Assembly (NCBI GenBank): GCA_021464245.1
Contig: JADCRB010000056.1
Span: 2,121,219-2,185,218 of the forward strand
Direction of reading: 5' to 3'
Source: Carallia brachiata
Lineage: Eukaryota; Streptophyta; Magnoliopsida; Malpighiales; Rhizophoraceae
DNA length: 64,000 nucleotides
Of the stretch, positions 29,401 through 42,200 are shown in pieces; positions within the stretch are counted from its first letter, which is position 1; each line of letters starts with the position of its first letter. The position numbers and the translations under genes were made by a program. The notes below the pieces were generated by a model. The model was not told where the DNA came from and did no database searches. It saw nothing but the letters and a program-made list of their open reading frames with translations.

Positions 29401-31130
29401 ATTGTAATAAATTTGTACCTTTTAATCCAAATTAAGTAATAGCTTCAAGGATGAGATCATGTAATTTTGTCATAACGGAATGTCTTTTTTAAAATGTGTT
29501 AAGGGACCAGCCATTATCGCTGCATTTGTAGAGGAATTAGGTTTTGTGAGCCCAAAGAAGATATTTTACTATTTCCTCTCCTCATGCGACATCTTCCTCT
29601 TTCCTAATCGCAAATAATTATTCTTTTCCAACTCAAATCCTCCCCCGGCCCCTTTTCCCTCATTCCCTCAAGGTGGTAGTCAAAGTAAAGTTTGAGATTG
29701 TATTTATCAACCAGTTTGCCGATTGATTTGTTTCTATATATGGATACCGTAAGCAGTCAGTCATAATCAAGTAATTTTCAGTATTATGTCAGCGACGGTG
29801 TAAGACAATCAATTACTATTTGTGAGTTCAAAAAAATTTTATAATTGTAAAATTTAATAATTATAAATAATTACAGCACACAATATAATAAATAAAATAT
29901 ATAATTTTTTTAATTACTTAATGATTCTTTATTAAGGGGGTATTTGAGTTAATTTTTTAGGAGATACATTTATATTTTATTTTTAAAATAGATGATGATA
30001 AGCGTTTAATAAATTTTTCAAATTCTACTTATTCTTTATATGACTCCTTAAATAGTTGATTGAAAAGTAACTTAAAAATACTTTTTACTGTCTTTGGGTT
30101 ATTTTTTATTTTTGAATGTTAATAATAATTTATATAGATTAAATTACCTTTAAATATATATATATATAATTCTATTATTATTTTTTTCAGTTGTCATATA
30201 AATTAGATATATTAAACTATTTTATTAATATTTGTATATACATAATATTTTTTGACTATTATTAAATAATATTTTTTTGCTTCAATTTTTTTTAATATTA
30301 ACACTTATAAAAAAATGTCAAACAATATATTTTTTATCATTTGGTAATAATTAATATTTTTTTAAAAAAATTAAAATTTAAGTAAAAAAATTTGTCAATA
30401 TATTTATAAAATCTTATTCTAAGAATATTAAATTAAAATATAAAAAAAATTTTTAGTATGATATATTTATATAAATTAATATTTAAATTAGACATTTTAG
30501 TATTTAACAATAATAAAAAAATTATAATTAATAAATATTTTATTAATTTTATCAATAATTAGTAATAAAAAATATGAATCAATAATTAATGATATAATTA
30601 ATAATAATAATATTTAACAATTGAGCCTAGAGGCCTAAATATTATCTTGTAATTTTCTACTGCACCCAAAAAGAAAAGAAAAAAAATAAAAATAAAAAGT
30701 TCAAAGTACATGTAATAGAAATAGAAAAAAAAGTACATGTAATTGAATCGCAACTACTATGGGAATCTGAAAGTTGATTGCAGCTTGACAGAACCTTTTA
30801 TTGATCTGTTTCGATTTGAAGGTTGGTTAAAAGAAGTAGAAAAAAAAAAGACGAGAAAAAAATACATTTTTAGATAATTATTTAGATACTTTATAAATGG
30901 ATGAAAAAAATTATAAATAAATTTTTGTTTAGATATGATAAAAAATAGAATGATGGAAAATTAATATTTATGTAAAGACAATTATACCCGTCATCTGAAA
31001 TAAGGATTTGATTTATTAAACAAGATTGAAGGATAATTTTGGTATTTTAAAACTGAAACCTATTTTCTATTACTTTCGTTCTTATCAATATTCAAACAAA
31101 GTAAATTTTACTCTCAATTTATATTTCTTT
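26478..31130. other. Intergenic region with one unexplained open frame
   Basis: The plus-strand frame at 27274-27621 (115 codons) is the only non-low-complexity one. It reads ICTEVLKVLMMENKFPLSLD in its middle and is not AT-homopolymer driven, but I recognise no family, and no splice context or promoter is clear. A B-box-like GGTTCGAATC lies at 28441 without a matching A box. The remainder (28500-31100) is AT-rich, with TA runs at 30157-30168. There is no further gene. Confidence 0.35.
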
Positions 31131-31430
31131 CAAGAGCAACGCTACATGGTTATCGTTTAGGTAGTTATTTTGTAGCTATTAACATATGATATAACATATA
31201 AATTATATGATACAATTGTAAAATTAAAAAGAAATTATACGATTTATTAAAAGAAATTATATAATATGAGTAATTAGTCATTACAAAATAAAAAAATTTG
31301 TAATGATTAATTTACGTATCGTATAATTTTTTTAATATATCATATAATTTTTTTTTAATTTGACTATTATATCATATAATATATCTATCATATCATATAT
31401 TCATATTTACGGTTACGAAACATTCTTCTG
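31131..31430. mobile_element. Miniature inverted-repeat element, family A copy 2
   Basis: The left end reads GAGCAACGCTACATGGTTAT (31134), resembling the reversed right end of copy 1 (GAGCACCGCTATGTGGTTGT). The right end reversed reads GTTTCGTAACCGTAAATATG. The interior repeats TATGATAT/ATATCATA in both orientations, as in the other family A elements. Confidence 0.5.
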
Positions 31431-31499
31431 AAAAACAGTTAAAAATTTTTTTCGCTTTTTATAATTAGATTATGTCACACCACTTTCTTGAAAAAACAA

Positions 31500-31860
31500 A
31501 CGAGCTGTAAATGATTGGCATTGGCGTAGAATTATAGGTGTATTACTGTTGACTTAAACTCACAAGAGGACCACGATCCGGGTATAGAACCAGAGGTGTG
31601 ATAAGCAGGAGACATGGGATCGTGGAGACACGGGGGATTCACGTGGGGAGATTGGAAACAGCGAAAAAGCTGGGGGATTGGATTTGGGCTAAATCAAAAG
31701 CGCGCCGAGATCGTTGACCAAAACTGACTCCACGTTCCCTAGCTCCTGGATTCGTTGCAACCAGACCAGACCGGGGAATGTTTTCTCGCACTTTGACCGT
31801 GTCAATCCCACTTGGTCTAGCATCTTTTCTTCATGGACTGGGAACACTGTTCACACTCTA
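31500..31860. other. GC-balanced island without a recognised gene
   Basis: It contains GATTCACGTGGGG (a G-box-like CACGTG core at about 31638), GTTGACC (W-box core, near 31713) and CTTTGACCGTG. No open frame of useful length. It could be a promoter or a conserved non-coding block; the function is unknown. Confidence 0.3.
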
Positions 31861-34800
31861 TTGGAATATCCATGATCGTCATTGAAAAGAAAAAAAAAAA
31901 AAAACAGGGAAGGCATCATCCATTTAACAATGATTTTTTTTTGAAAAAATTGTGACAAAATAAATTTGGGCCTTTTTTATAAAAAAAAAAGAATCTTATA
32001 CAGAGATTTTCGAAAACAAAAACATCTAAAGTTAAAAAATTCATATGATGATTGTTGTGATCTGGTAGTTAAAAATAATTAAAAATATTTCATTTGTATA
32101 ATATAACGATGTGTTGAATAATTATCAAGACATTTAGTAAAATTAAACGTAAATATGATATTGTATAATTATGAGAAAAATTAGTGACTTTTATTAAATA
32201 TTTTGAAATTTGCTCTTATGTGAATTTGATGTAGCGGTTTAACTTACCGTATAGTGTGTTCAATAAAATTTTTGTTGACAAGTTGGTAGATACGATCTTT
32301 ACTTTTCTGTTTTTATAAATGAAAAAAAAAATCTAATAGCGAAAAAATTATCTCAGTCTTCCGATAGAAAACAACAAACATTTTTTTATTGTTAGTTTTA
32401 TTTCATACGATTAACATTGTGTTCTGCAATATGCTACAAATGATGATTCTCTTGTTCTCATGCGGGCTACATCCTCTCAAGATTTCCATATAAAATCTAC
32501 AAGAAAAATATTTGGACTATGATTAGGAAAAAAAAAATAGAAGAAAGGAATGTAAAAATAGAAGTGTGAGCAAATAAAAGTTAAAAGAAAGAAAATTTTT
32601 TTATTCTTCTTATATTTGCGACCTGGAAGAGTGTAATATGTAAAAAAAATTAAAATTATTCTGTTTAAAAATAAATAAAATATCAAAAAAATATTATGTA
32701 TTATAATACCAATTTTACTGAAAGAAGTTAACTACTTTCTTACGCTGACTCCTGCTTAAAATTGAATGGCATTGTTTTGGGTGGAGCCAAGAAAATTATA
32801 CTGGCCCCACCATTATTTTTTGGCCTTCTCTGTTTCCCAAACAAACCATATCCTTTTTACCCGATTTCATTCCTTTTGAACATAGTGCTAATCACTTTAT
32901 CTTTTGAGACATTAAAGTTTCTCTTCGTAATTTGTAATTTCGTATAATGTAAGCTGGATATTTAACTGAAGAAATTTGTCTCAATCCTGACTTATGGGAT
33001 TTGAATTTTGAATTTATATTTTAGTCCGTAACTCATATAAACTCGATTTGTAAACTTTTCTTTGTCTTAAAATAGTATTAATATAAAGAGAGCTTAGATT
33101 TGTGGTCCAATTGTAGTGTTGTAGTCTGAAGGGTAACATAAGCATATTCTAACTTCTAACTTCCAAGTCGATAGTGTTAGGACATTAAGGCCTTTCCTCC
33201 TTAAATTCAACCTGTCCAAATAATTTTAGGTACGTAGGTGAAACTTGAAGATTGTCCATGAGATGGCTTGCATACACGAGGAAATTAACGCCTAGATTGT
33301 CAATAATTAAGAATATTATTAGCCCTCTATTTTTCATAAGACATTTAAATTGTTAAAATTTTAGAATTTGATTTTAAAAATTTTAAATTCTAATCTTAAA
33401 AATGAAGTGTGAGATTTATGAGAAATAGTAAATTTACTCTCTTTTGTGTAGCTCGTGTGGGCTTCCTAATAGACCAAGAAAAAAAATATCATTGAGCTTA
33501 TTTGTGTTCTACATATTCTTCCGATGGTCTCGCGTAACGTTATGTAAAAAATTTCATATTTATTAAATTAATCAATTTTTAGTATTAATGAATGGGTTTT
33601 TAGGATGATTTGGTTAGTGAATATTGAATGTGACTTTCCTTTGTATTGTTCAAAAGAAAATTAAAAAAAAAAGAAATAATTTATCCTATCAAAAACTAAA
33701 AAGGTACAAAATGAATACGCGTTTGACATTTCAGGTTTTATGGACTTTAATTGACTTCAGCTCCATGTTTCAGGAGATCATCGCCGTCCAGCGCTTAATG
33801 GGCTTGACGAGCCCCTCAACCTGTCCGATGTGGCCTCTGTGGTCATGCAATCTTTTCAGTGATTCTGAGAACTAAGCATTAGCCGAGTGGTTAAGAGGGA
33901 GGACCCTCTTATCCATAGCGAGGGCCTCACTAATCTCACGCTTCTCTTTCTCCACAATAAAATTAGGTTACACGAGATTCGTTGCGGAGACTTTAGTTGC
34001 AATAATCAGACAAGGACAGCACAAATGCTAGTCGATATTATGTCTTGAGCACATTAGAAAAAATATATAAGTTCTATGTCAGGTTTTGCTAAATTAGTAC
34101 ACTACCCTTTTTTTTTTTTTTTCCAATTGAGAAAATTCAATTTTGATATCAAGGATGCATTTTGGCGTAAGTTGTAACTATATTTGATGACCATGAAGAT
34201 ATAATGTTTGGATCATGGATGTAGACTTTACGATCAATCACCTATCTCTTTGTATTATTTTTTAATCTATTTTTTGACATAATTTATTTTATATATTTTA
34301 ACACTGAAAAATTGAGGTTGCCGATTTTAACCTCAAAACGAGGTAAAACCATGAAATATTTGGGAAGAGAGTGGCCAATACGACTTGAGAAGGTTTGCTT
34401 GGGTGCACCAGAAGGATAAACTGGAACACAAGTGCATTGCTTTGGTGGGAAAACATGTTTAGGTTTGACTGTAAATATACAATTATAGGATTCAGTCTAA
34501 AGATAATATTGACCAAACCGTAAAATAGTTAAATACTTAGGTGATGAAAGCCATGGACAGTGAATGACAGAGCGCAAGAGAAATTCATGATAAAAGAAGA
34601 TTTGAAGACCTACAAGATTTCATTCAATTTTTGTGCTTAGCTCTTTGGTTGGGATAAACCTGGAGATGCAGAAGCTCGAGGCCAAGGACTGCCTATCTTC
34701 TTTACTGGCATGTGCTTGGAAAAGGAATAAAGAACTTGTTTAAGGAGATCCAGCTTATATTGAGAAGATTCAGTTCGCATCAAATTCTAGGAGCCAATTG

Positions 34801-35559
34801 TGTTCAAATGAAGTTCAAATGGAACCACACAAGTATAGGCGAAATTTCCTATCTTCACCTGTTGTTCCAAAGTTGGTATAGTCCGAAGATTTTGTTTTTC
34901 CGTGAGAGTACACTAATCTTCTCCATGTATTTGATATACAATTTGCAAGATATCGAACTTTAGGTCCTTTGAGCGGTTGTCTGATAGAAGGGTACTGTAC
35001 CATTACTCCTAAAAATGTGTTGACAAGTGTTCTTCTTTTTGGGTCTACATTTTTTTTATCATCCAAAAAGAGGAAAAAAAAAAAAAGTGTCCTGGTGCAC
35101 GAGGCTTTTGAAGGGTTAATAACCATGCGCGCCATGTACAAGCATTAGATGAAGCTTGCTTTTGTGGATAATGAATATGTCAGCCGCATATTCTTGTTCC
35201 TCTGCTTTGGAGGAAGACAGAGATTACCCGAAGGCATTATAAAGAGGAAAAATATGACCAGTGACGTAGCCTCACATTTCTCCTTTCTTACATCCTGCTG
35301 GCAGGTGCGCAAGATTGAAGGATAAAACAAGCAAGCGAATTGGTAAAAATCATAAATGCATCTAAAGAACTTATGCCTAACAATTGGCTTCAATTTTTTG
35401 TGTGTTTGAGCTCTCATACATAATATTGTATTTTCATCAAGTCCAGAGATGTGCAGTACTTACTAGTTGTGAAAGTTATTCTAGACGTGTGTTGAGTAAT
35501 ATAAATTTAGGCTACATTTTTTTATCATTCAACATTCTGGAAGCTTAAAGAGAGACTCA
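31861..35559. other. Intergenic sequence with possible exon relics
   Basis: Mostly AT-rich. Segment 33740-33870 is GC-balanced and one frame reads NGLDEPLNLSDVASVVMQSF, gene-like but without context. At 33880 a phrase TAGCCGAGTGGTTAAGAGG resembles a tRNA A box, but no B box or cloverleaf follows. Segment 34570-35140 has short frames in several phases and no recognised family. Confidence 0.3.
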
Positions 35560-36190
35560 GTCTATATGAGTTCATAAACTTAGACCATACTTAAGGAAGG
35601 TACGGGAACCACCATTTGCAAAATAGACAGTGGCGACTCGACATTGGACTGATACTGGTGAGGAAGGGACTTCGACACATCTGTAACTCAAAGTTGGTAG
35701 GGCAACAACTAGTAGATTGACCTCAGCACCACAACACGGTAACAGAGAAGTCCAAACTGGCCGCAACAAGAAGCGGCTACAACAAGGAGGACAACGCGGC
35801 CCACATCTCCACTCCCAACCCACTCCCGACTCCCAAAAACCAAGTAAGGAACAACTACATCCGAACGGAGTCTATACACAGGCTGGCTACAGCCAAAAAG
35901 AAAGAGAGTCCCCCAACCCCGCCCCCGACAGAGAGAAGCCAGGAGGCGGGGGACACGACGGAGCACAGATTGCAACCTTAGACACGAAAATGGGACAGGA
36001 CAACAGAACCAACTAGACGCAATGACAACACCAACCAAGAAGGCAACCAAGCCACCCCCAAAGCTCATAGAGGAGCACTCAACGGCTACGAAGGCTAAAA
36101 ACTGCATGGAATCAACAACGGACTACACGAAACCTCTCGGCGCACGATAGAAGGCAACGGTGCCATCACCAGCTAGATCCGCCGATGCTA
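35560..36190. other. GC-rich block, possibly a retrotransposon fragment
   Basis: The block is much richer in G and C than anything nearby apart from the genes. The segment near 35630 reads GACAGTGGCGACTCGACATT, which resembles a plant Ty3/gypsy primer-binding region, though I cannot check it. A 99-codon plus frame (35717-36016) is Gln/Pro/Gly/Lys-rich and overlaps minus frames of 83-132 codons, so coding is not supported. No protease, reverse transcriptase or integrase motif is seen. Confidence 0.3.
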
Positions 36191-36596
36191 CCCTTATTTC
36201 AAATATTTTTGAGTATGTGGTTTCATGTAGATCGGACAGATACAAAGGATTGTTGAAAATCACGTTTTAGTGATTGTAAGGTTGGTTCACGTTCCAGAAT
36301 TGGCGCAGATTTCTAATAGCGTGGGGCCATAATTTTGAGCGCTATCGTCAAGGCGGTTTTTTTTATATTTTATTTTAGTGGAAATAATAGCCCATTATTC
36401 AATATTTTTGAGTATGTGGTTTCATGTAGATCGGACCAATACAAAGGATTGTTGACAATCACATTTTAGTGATTATAAGGTTGGTTCACGTTCCAAAATT
36501 GGGGTAGATTTCTAATAGCGTGGGGGCCACAATTTTGGGTGGTATCATCAAGGGTTTTTTTTTTTTTTTTAGTAAAAATAATAGCCCATTATTCAA
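36191..36596. repeat. Tandem repeat, about 2.05 copies of a 194-200 bp unit
   Basis: Units start at 36191 (200 bp), 36391 (194 bp) and 36585 (stub). Shared order: TTTTTGAGTATGTGGTTTCA, TGTAGATCGGAC, ATACAAAGGATTGTTGA, TAAGGTTGGTTCACGTTCC and TTTCTAATAGCGTGGGG. The copies differ by scattered substitutions and the length of a T run. The repeat directly abuts the GC-rich block. Confidence 0.92.
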
Positions 36597-36971
36597 GAAT
36601 GAGATAAGTGGAAGAAGTCATTGGGTTCAGTAAAAGATACACAATTTACACTATTATAGTTAAACTGGATCTCTCATTAATAAGATCTTAATGGAAGGAG
36701 AACATGCCACGAAATAAATGTGCTCCACACATAATACACACCATATCTGGCCTTATAGCACGTGCATTCAGCACATGGAAACTTGCTCATCTGTTGCGTT
36801 TGTCTCCCATGTGCTGCTCAACAACTCTGTTTAATATTTTTCATGCTTAGATGCAAGGAAGAAATGAAAGAGAAATTTGAAGTCAATTGGGACATTCTTC
36901 ATTGAAACTACCAGAATTAGGTAGATTGATCCTGTTGTGCACACTGTCACAATCATTTATTCAAAAAGTTG

Positions 36972-36977
36972 TTTATT
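36972..36977 (-). terminator. Likely poly(A) signal of the peroxidase gene
   Basis: TTTATT on the plus strand is AATAAA on the minus strand, about 113 bases after the peroxidase stop codon. Confidence 0.5.
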
Positions 36978-37089
36978 GCTCTTGCTATTTTAAGTTGAGA
37001 TCACCGAAGGCAATTATTATTGTAAAAATTGACAAAGCCTAATTTACAAACTGGTGAACATCTTTGTTTGAACTTTTGACAGATTCCTC

Positions 37090-39223
37090 TCAGTTCAAAA
37101 CGGAGCAGTCTCGACGGATGTTCCCATGGCGTCCACTCTTAACTCCGACCCGGCCTAACTTGGTGATGGCCGTGATGAAGGCTCGTTGAAAAGCTGCTGA
37201 GCTAGTGGCCCATGCATTAACAATGGGCCTGGATCTGGGGTCTGTAAAAAGGACTTGGTCCGAGGTGAAAAGTCCCTTGCCGTGCTGGAGATTCTTGTAG
37301 TACATGTTGTCAAAGGTCCTGGGTGTGATCGGATCCATGTTAATGGCTATTCTGGGGTCCACATTCCGGGGGCACATCTGCTGCAGCTGAGTTGCGTACG
37401 TCCTGTTTAGTGTAGGGTCCACTCGATTTTGAGGGCTGAAGCTGTAAATCCTGTGGGCAAACCTGCTGCAATGGGAGAAACCGACGGTGTGCGCCGCTGC
37501 AGGACAAAGAACGGTAAATGAGTAACCAAGAGCCGATGGCCCAATTTAGATCATGGCAGTGCATACCGATGCAGCCTCTTGCTGCTTAGCAACACATTGT
37601 GGTCCGTCAAACTTTCAGGCTCACCAACTGATATTAGGTTGGATGGAATAAATTTAAGATAAAAGTTTTAAACCCATATCAGTCAATCATAAAAAGCAGT
37701 TATACTGAAATAACAAATACAATTACTCACTAATAAAATACAATCACATTTATTATTTACGTGAGAAATTTTTTTTAAGAAATTTTCTTTTTGAATTTTT
37801 TAACTCATATCATGTGAAATCTGTATTTTAAATTTTAAAGTAATATTCATTTAATTTATGTTTTAATTTTGTTATTTTAATTTTATTATTTTATATTTTA
37901 TTAATAAAATTATATTTTCTTTGTTAGATATTACATTTGTTAACTTGAGTACGTTAGATTTACCTGGTGGTTCCATGTGCTGCACAATTTAACCTTAGTG
38001 TGTGGGAAACAAAGTTAACCTGCCTAATGCGGCCCAAGATTCCAAGCTTGGGGGCCCACTACGACGCCCTACCTCGACTTCTATGCTTGGACCACGTGTG
38101 AGTTAGGACATTTGTATAAAGAAGATATAAGAAAAAAACACGGACTGCCAACGCGATTGGACACAAGACTACAAAATCCAATCATAACCATAAACAGTGT
38201 TAATTTCGGTGTATTCTTTTTATTTTGGACATGTGATTTTTGGTGAAATGTTAATTACCTGAGAGAGCGATCATGTCCGCTTGGGTGAGCCCATGAGCAG
38301 CAAACAAGGAATTGAGCTTATTCAAATTGAATGTTGGCTGAGGCAGCTTGCCATTAACACTAGCAGCGGTTGAGCTGAGTCCGTCCAATCTTCCCAATTC
38401 AACAGCATATGAAGGTCCGCCAGACTGCACCAATCACATCAATTGCAATAATTAACCCTTTGTGAAAACAAAAAACAAAAAAATTAGGTAGGCGACACCT
38501 AGATTAGGCGTCATGTGGGCATTCTGTGGCGACAAGGACAGTCATTAATATTGAATGTGACTCGGTAAAATTCAGAACATTTAGATATTTTCTACGAGAC
38601 AATAATGTCATAATAATCGATGAGAGGTATTAATTTTCAAAGTTAAATGTCTCGTGTTTGAATTCAGAGTCAATTAAAAAAAAAAAAAACAGTCATAATG
38701 GCTATACTGACCAGGGCAATGGCATCCCTTGTTGCCATGGCAAGAATATCAGCGCAGGAGACTTTGTTCCTGCACCTTGGGATAGCATCAACGGCTGCTC
38801 TGGCTTTGATCACGGTGTCAAAACCGTCTCCAGCTAAGGACAAATTGTCAGGGTGGTCCTTCTCTGCCTTGTTGTGTGCAGTTGATGCTACCATAATTGA
38901 AGCATCGCAGCCCTGTCCTCGCAGGAAATTAAAGAACACAATTCAGTTCATTGCCAAGTCAGTCAACAATTTTCTTTAGATCAAGTGGGGCTACTAAAGA
39001 TTACCTGGACGAAGCAATCGTGGAAAAATAGACGGATGGTTCCGGGGACTGTGACAAAAGTTTGCCGAAATTTTCTTTGTACTGCACCTCTAACTATTTT
39101 CTCCACATTTGGGCAAATTTTGGCATAATAGTTTTGTCTGAGCTGTGCAGATGTGGTGTCAGGGAAGAGGCACAAACTGAGAGCAAGTGATAACAGGAAG
39201 ACACTGGAAAGACCCATCTTCAT
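37090..39223 (-). CDS. Class III (secretory) peroxidase, peroxidase 51/73-like
   Basis: Secreted haem enzyme that uses H2O2 to oxidise phenolics in the cell wall or vacuole. Four exons on the minus strand, 39223-39005, 38912-38712, 38424-38259 and 37496-37090, join in phase with GT-AG introns of 92, 287 and 762 bp: the classic three-intron plant pattern. The product has 330 residues. A signal peptide covers residues 1-26 and is followed by QLRQNYY. Catalytic Arg64 and distal His68 lie in RLFFHDCFV, the proximal haem ligand His198 in ALSAAHTVGF. The eight conserved cysteines are at 37, 70, 75, 120, 126, 205, 237 and 326, and N-glycosylation sequons at Asn96 and Asn226. It ends RRDCSVLN. The start chosen is the first in-frame ATG (39221-39223); an ATG two codons later is also possible. 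All signature residues are present, so it should be functional. Substrate cannot be told from sequence. Confidence 0.96.
37690..37960. mobile_element. Mobile-element fragment inside peroxidase intron 3 (family C copy 1)
   Basis: Shares ordered blocks with 50160-50400: CTAATAAAATACAATCACAT, then a TTTTTTTAAGAAATTTT-like stretch, then CATGTGAAATCTGTATTTTA (versus CATGTGGGATCTACACTTTT), then a TAATATTCATTTAATTTA-like block. This explains why intron 3 is much longer and more AT-rich than introns 1 and 2. Confidence 0.6.
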
Positions 39224-39276
39224 GATTATCAAAAGATTGAGCTAGTTTGCTCTATGGGAGAGACATAAAGAGATCA

Positions 39277-39284
39277 TATATATA
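39277..39284 (-). promoter_or_regulatory. TATA box of the peroxidase gene
   Basis: TATATATA (within a TTTATATATAT context on the minus strand) lies about 55 bases upstream of the start codon, a typical spacing for a short plant leader. Confidence 0.65.
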
Positions 39285-39289
39285 AATGA

Positions 39290-42200
39290 AAAAAGTAAGT
39301 GACCAGAAATCGGGGCCTGAAAGCAACTAAAGAGTGAGTATCACGACATAAAAGAATATTTTTTTTTTCCTAAACTTTCAGTTTTCCTTAAAAAAATCGG
39401 TAGATATGCTACTATATCAATAAAATTTGCAACCGGAAGAAATAAATATACAACCAGATATATTTTGACATTTTTGCAATTCATTACAAGAAAAAATTTT
39501 TGTTTATTGCACATTTTATTGCTTTAGTTGCAAATCTATTGATGTTGAGTAGGAAACAGAAATTTTAAGAACGAAAATAATATTTTTTTATTCCATAAGA
39601 ACCATATTAAAAATAATTTCTGACTGGATGTACTGCGTATAAAACCAAGCTTTATATACATATGGTGGTTGATGTAATGGCTTGAGTTTGATATACAATG
39701 GACGTGATCTTTTATCGTGCCAGCTAGATTAGCATCTTTTTTTACAGCCAATAAAGTGTGTTTCCTATACTGCAAAAAAAAAAAAAAAAAAAAGCAAAAA
39801 ACAGGCAGTCCTTTTTTTAATGCAAAATTTCGAGGCTAGGTTTGAAAAAGACTTCGGTGATGTTTCGGCAATGTAAGATTGGCCGCCTGTGTTTTCATTA
39901 TGTGTTTCAATTATTTTGTTTTCATTATTGGTGACTGCTCCACCTCGTCCAAATGTAAAAAGGCCTTTTGAGTTGGAACTATACATTTAGAATCCATACA
40001 AAAACGTAGTCCAAACAAAAAAAAACAGAGACAACCAGAGAGAGGACTTGGTGAAGGCTAAATTGGGACACCACCTACAACGTAGCATGCATGCGCGTTA
40101 AGTCAAGTCTTCTTTGTTGCTTTCTCCGTGGGCATTTATGACTGAAAATAGGATGCTTACATGTGCTAGCAAAGCTTGATTTGAGATGTCTCATTGGGAC
40201 AAATATCGTGCAATTATTGTTCAATTAGAGACATAAATATGTCTTGATCTCGTGATCATTAATGATGTTGTTTAGTAGTACATCTAGTTGTCTGGATTGA
40301 GTGGATTCTTAGTCTTAGATATAGGATTCAAACTTCGAGTGCATATACATATGTATCACATGCAATCTCGTGATCAGTAGGTGGAATGCACCTAATTAAT
40401 GGACCCGACATCCCTAACAGTGAAATTTTGTCGTTTTGGTTAATTTTCGTTGGGCACATTAATTAGTAAATGATGTACAAGCTATGATATACGTACACTT
40501 CCATATTTATAAAAATCACTATTAATAATTATTTTTAACGAGATATAAATAAATATACAATCTACTCAATAAAATTTAACAATTCATTTTTTTATTTTAA
40601 ATTCAATTATCTAATAATTTATATTATTATCTATCTCTATATACTCTAAAAATTATACTTTAAAAAATTTCTCTTCAAAAAAACATTCATTAAAAAAATA
40701 CTTCTTCAAGTGGACACATTGCATGGGCAGCCTAATAAAAGGACAACGATGATGCAGAGTAACCTGTCACAGAAAATCATCAACTGGCCATTTGGTTTAT
40801 ATATTCGCCAAAATTAATTGACTTTCACATCAATGGTTGCATTCAAAACCTACGAACGGGGTATTAGTATAACGCGCATGGGTTTTGACTTGGGATCGCA
40901 CTGGGTGGACGAGAAAAAGAAGATAGGGAAGAGAGGGAGAAATTTTTTTATGTAATAAATTAAATTATTTATATAATAAGTTATTTAATTTTTATAATAA
41001 AAAAATAAATAAAAAAATATTTTTAAATTTTATTACAATAATTTAACATCTCATTATAAAAATAAATTAATTAATGACACAAACAAATTTTTCGTCTTCA
41101 ATCTATCAACCTTTTTCTTATCCACCTACATTTATCCTGTGACTTGCCACTTCTGTGACTTGCCACTTGAGTGTAGTTGTGGTTATGACATGGCTGGCAA
41201 GGAATAATTTTTTTGGCACAGCGAGCTGCAAATGTTGAATGCGAATTGAATGGGAATATGATTAGGAATCATGTAATATGGAAATTATGGCCATTGCCTG
41301 CTCATGCAAATAATCATTATCAACGATATTTTCTTAACGTGATTTGGATTTTTTAAAAATTAGATTACATGACTATTAAAATATTAACAAATAATATTAT
41401 AATTTTATTTAATAATTTATTTTTTATAAATTTAATAATTTAATAACTTATATCACTTTATTAATATTTTAAAATTATTATTGTTAACCCAATAAACTTT
41501 TTCCTTTTCTAAAATGTTAGTACAGGATAAATGAATGCACCTCATTCTTGTCTTATTGAGGCCAACTTTTTTTATTATATTTAAGATTATGATACTAAAT
41601 TTAATGTTTCTTCTTATTTTGAAAGTCGACTTTTAGGATCACACAATTAAATGCCAATTAATCTTGTTGAGGCCAACTTTGTACTACAATCATGTCAACA
41701 TAAACATAGAGTTCTTATTCCATACGACACTAGCTGGCCAGCTAGAGCATGTCATAGTTGAAACACCAGAAAAAGTGCAAGAAAGTTTTTGTTTGATTTC
41801 TGATGTACATGGTCCATAGAAAATAGAGATGATTAGATTTAAATGCGTTAAGACAAATTAGCACGTCTCATTTTTTTCAATTATAAATTAAGCAGTTAAT
41901 AAGGGCAACTTTGGGGCGTGGGGTCTCTATTTTGTTATGGAAAATTTTTCAATGCTACAAAATGATTGAAGAAGACAACATGAAAACACGTCTTTGAATT
42001 GTTTCTATAGTGCTCCGAAACACGGATATTGTACAATGCATAATGCATCAAAATAGAGAAGAGCATAGGGGGGACATTTATATTAAGGAGGAAACAGAAC
42101 ATTGTCCCTTGTGAGTGAATTTTTAACCTTGCTAAGCATTCTGACTTTGGACTTGATCTTTTCCATGTGAGTAAAAAGATATGATTTATCACGTCATTTG

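Noticed and set aside
33878..33955. tRNA gene suggested by TAGCCGAGTGGTTAAGAGG
   Set aside because: Only an A-box-like phrase is present. I could find no anticodon stem, T-loop GGTTCGA box or acceptor pairing.
35709..36107. 132-codon minus-strand and 99-codon plus-strand frames
   Set aside because: They overlap on opposite strands in a GC-rich block with few stop codons by chance. No domain or splice context.
39224..39232. Peroxidase start three codons upstream (a TTG codon)
   Set aside because: The upstream codon is TTG, not ATG. The first in-frame ATG at 39221-39223 gives a normal signal peptide. The same applies to the CK2 gene, where the true ATG is at 5517-5519.
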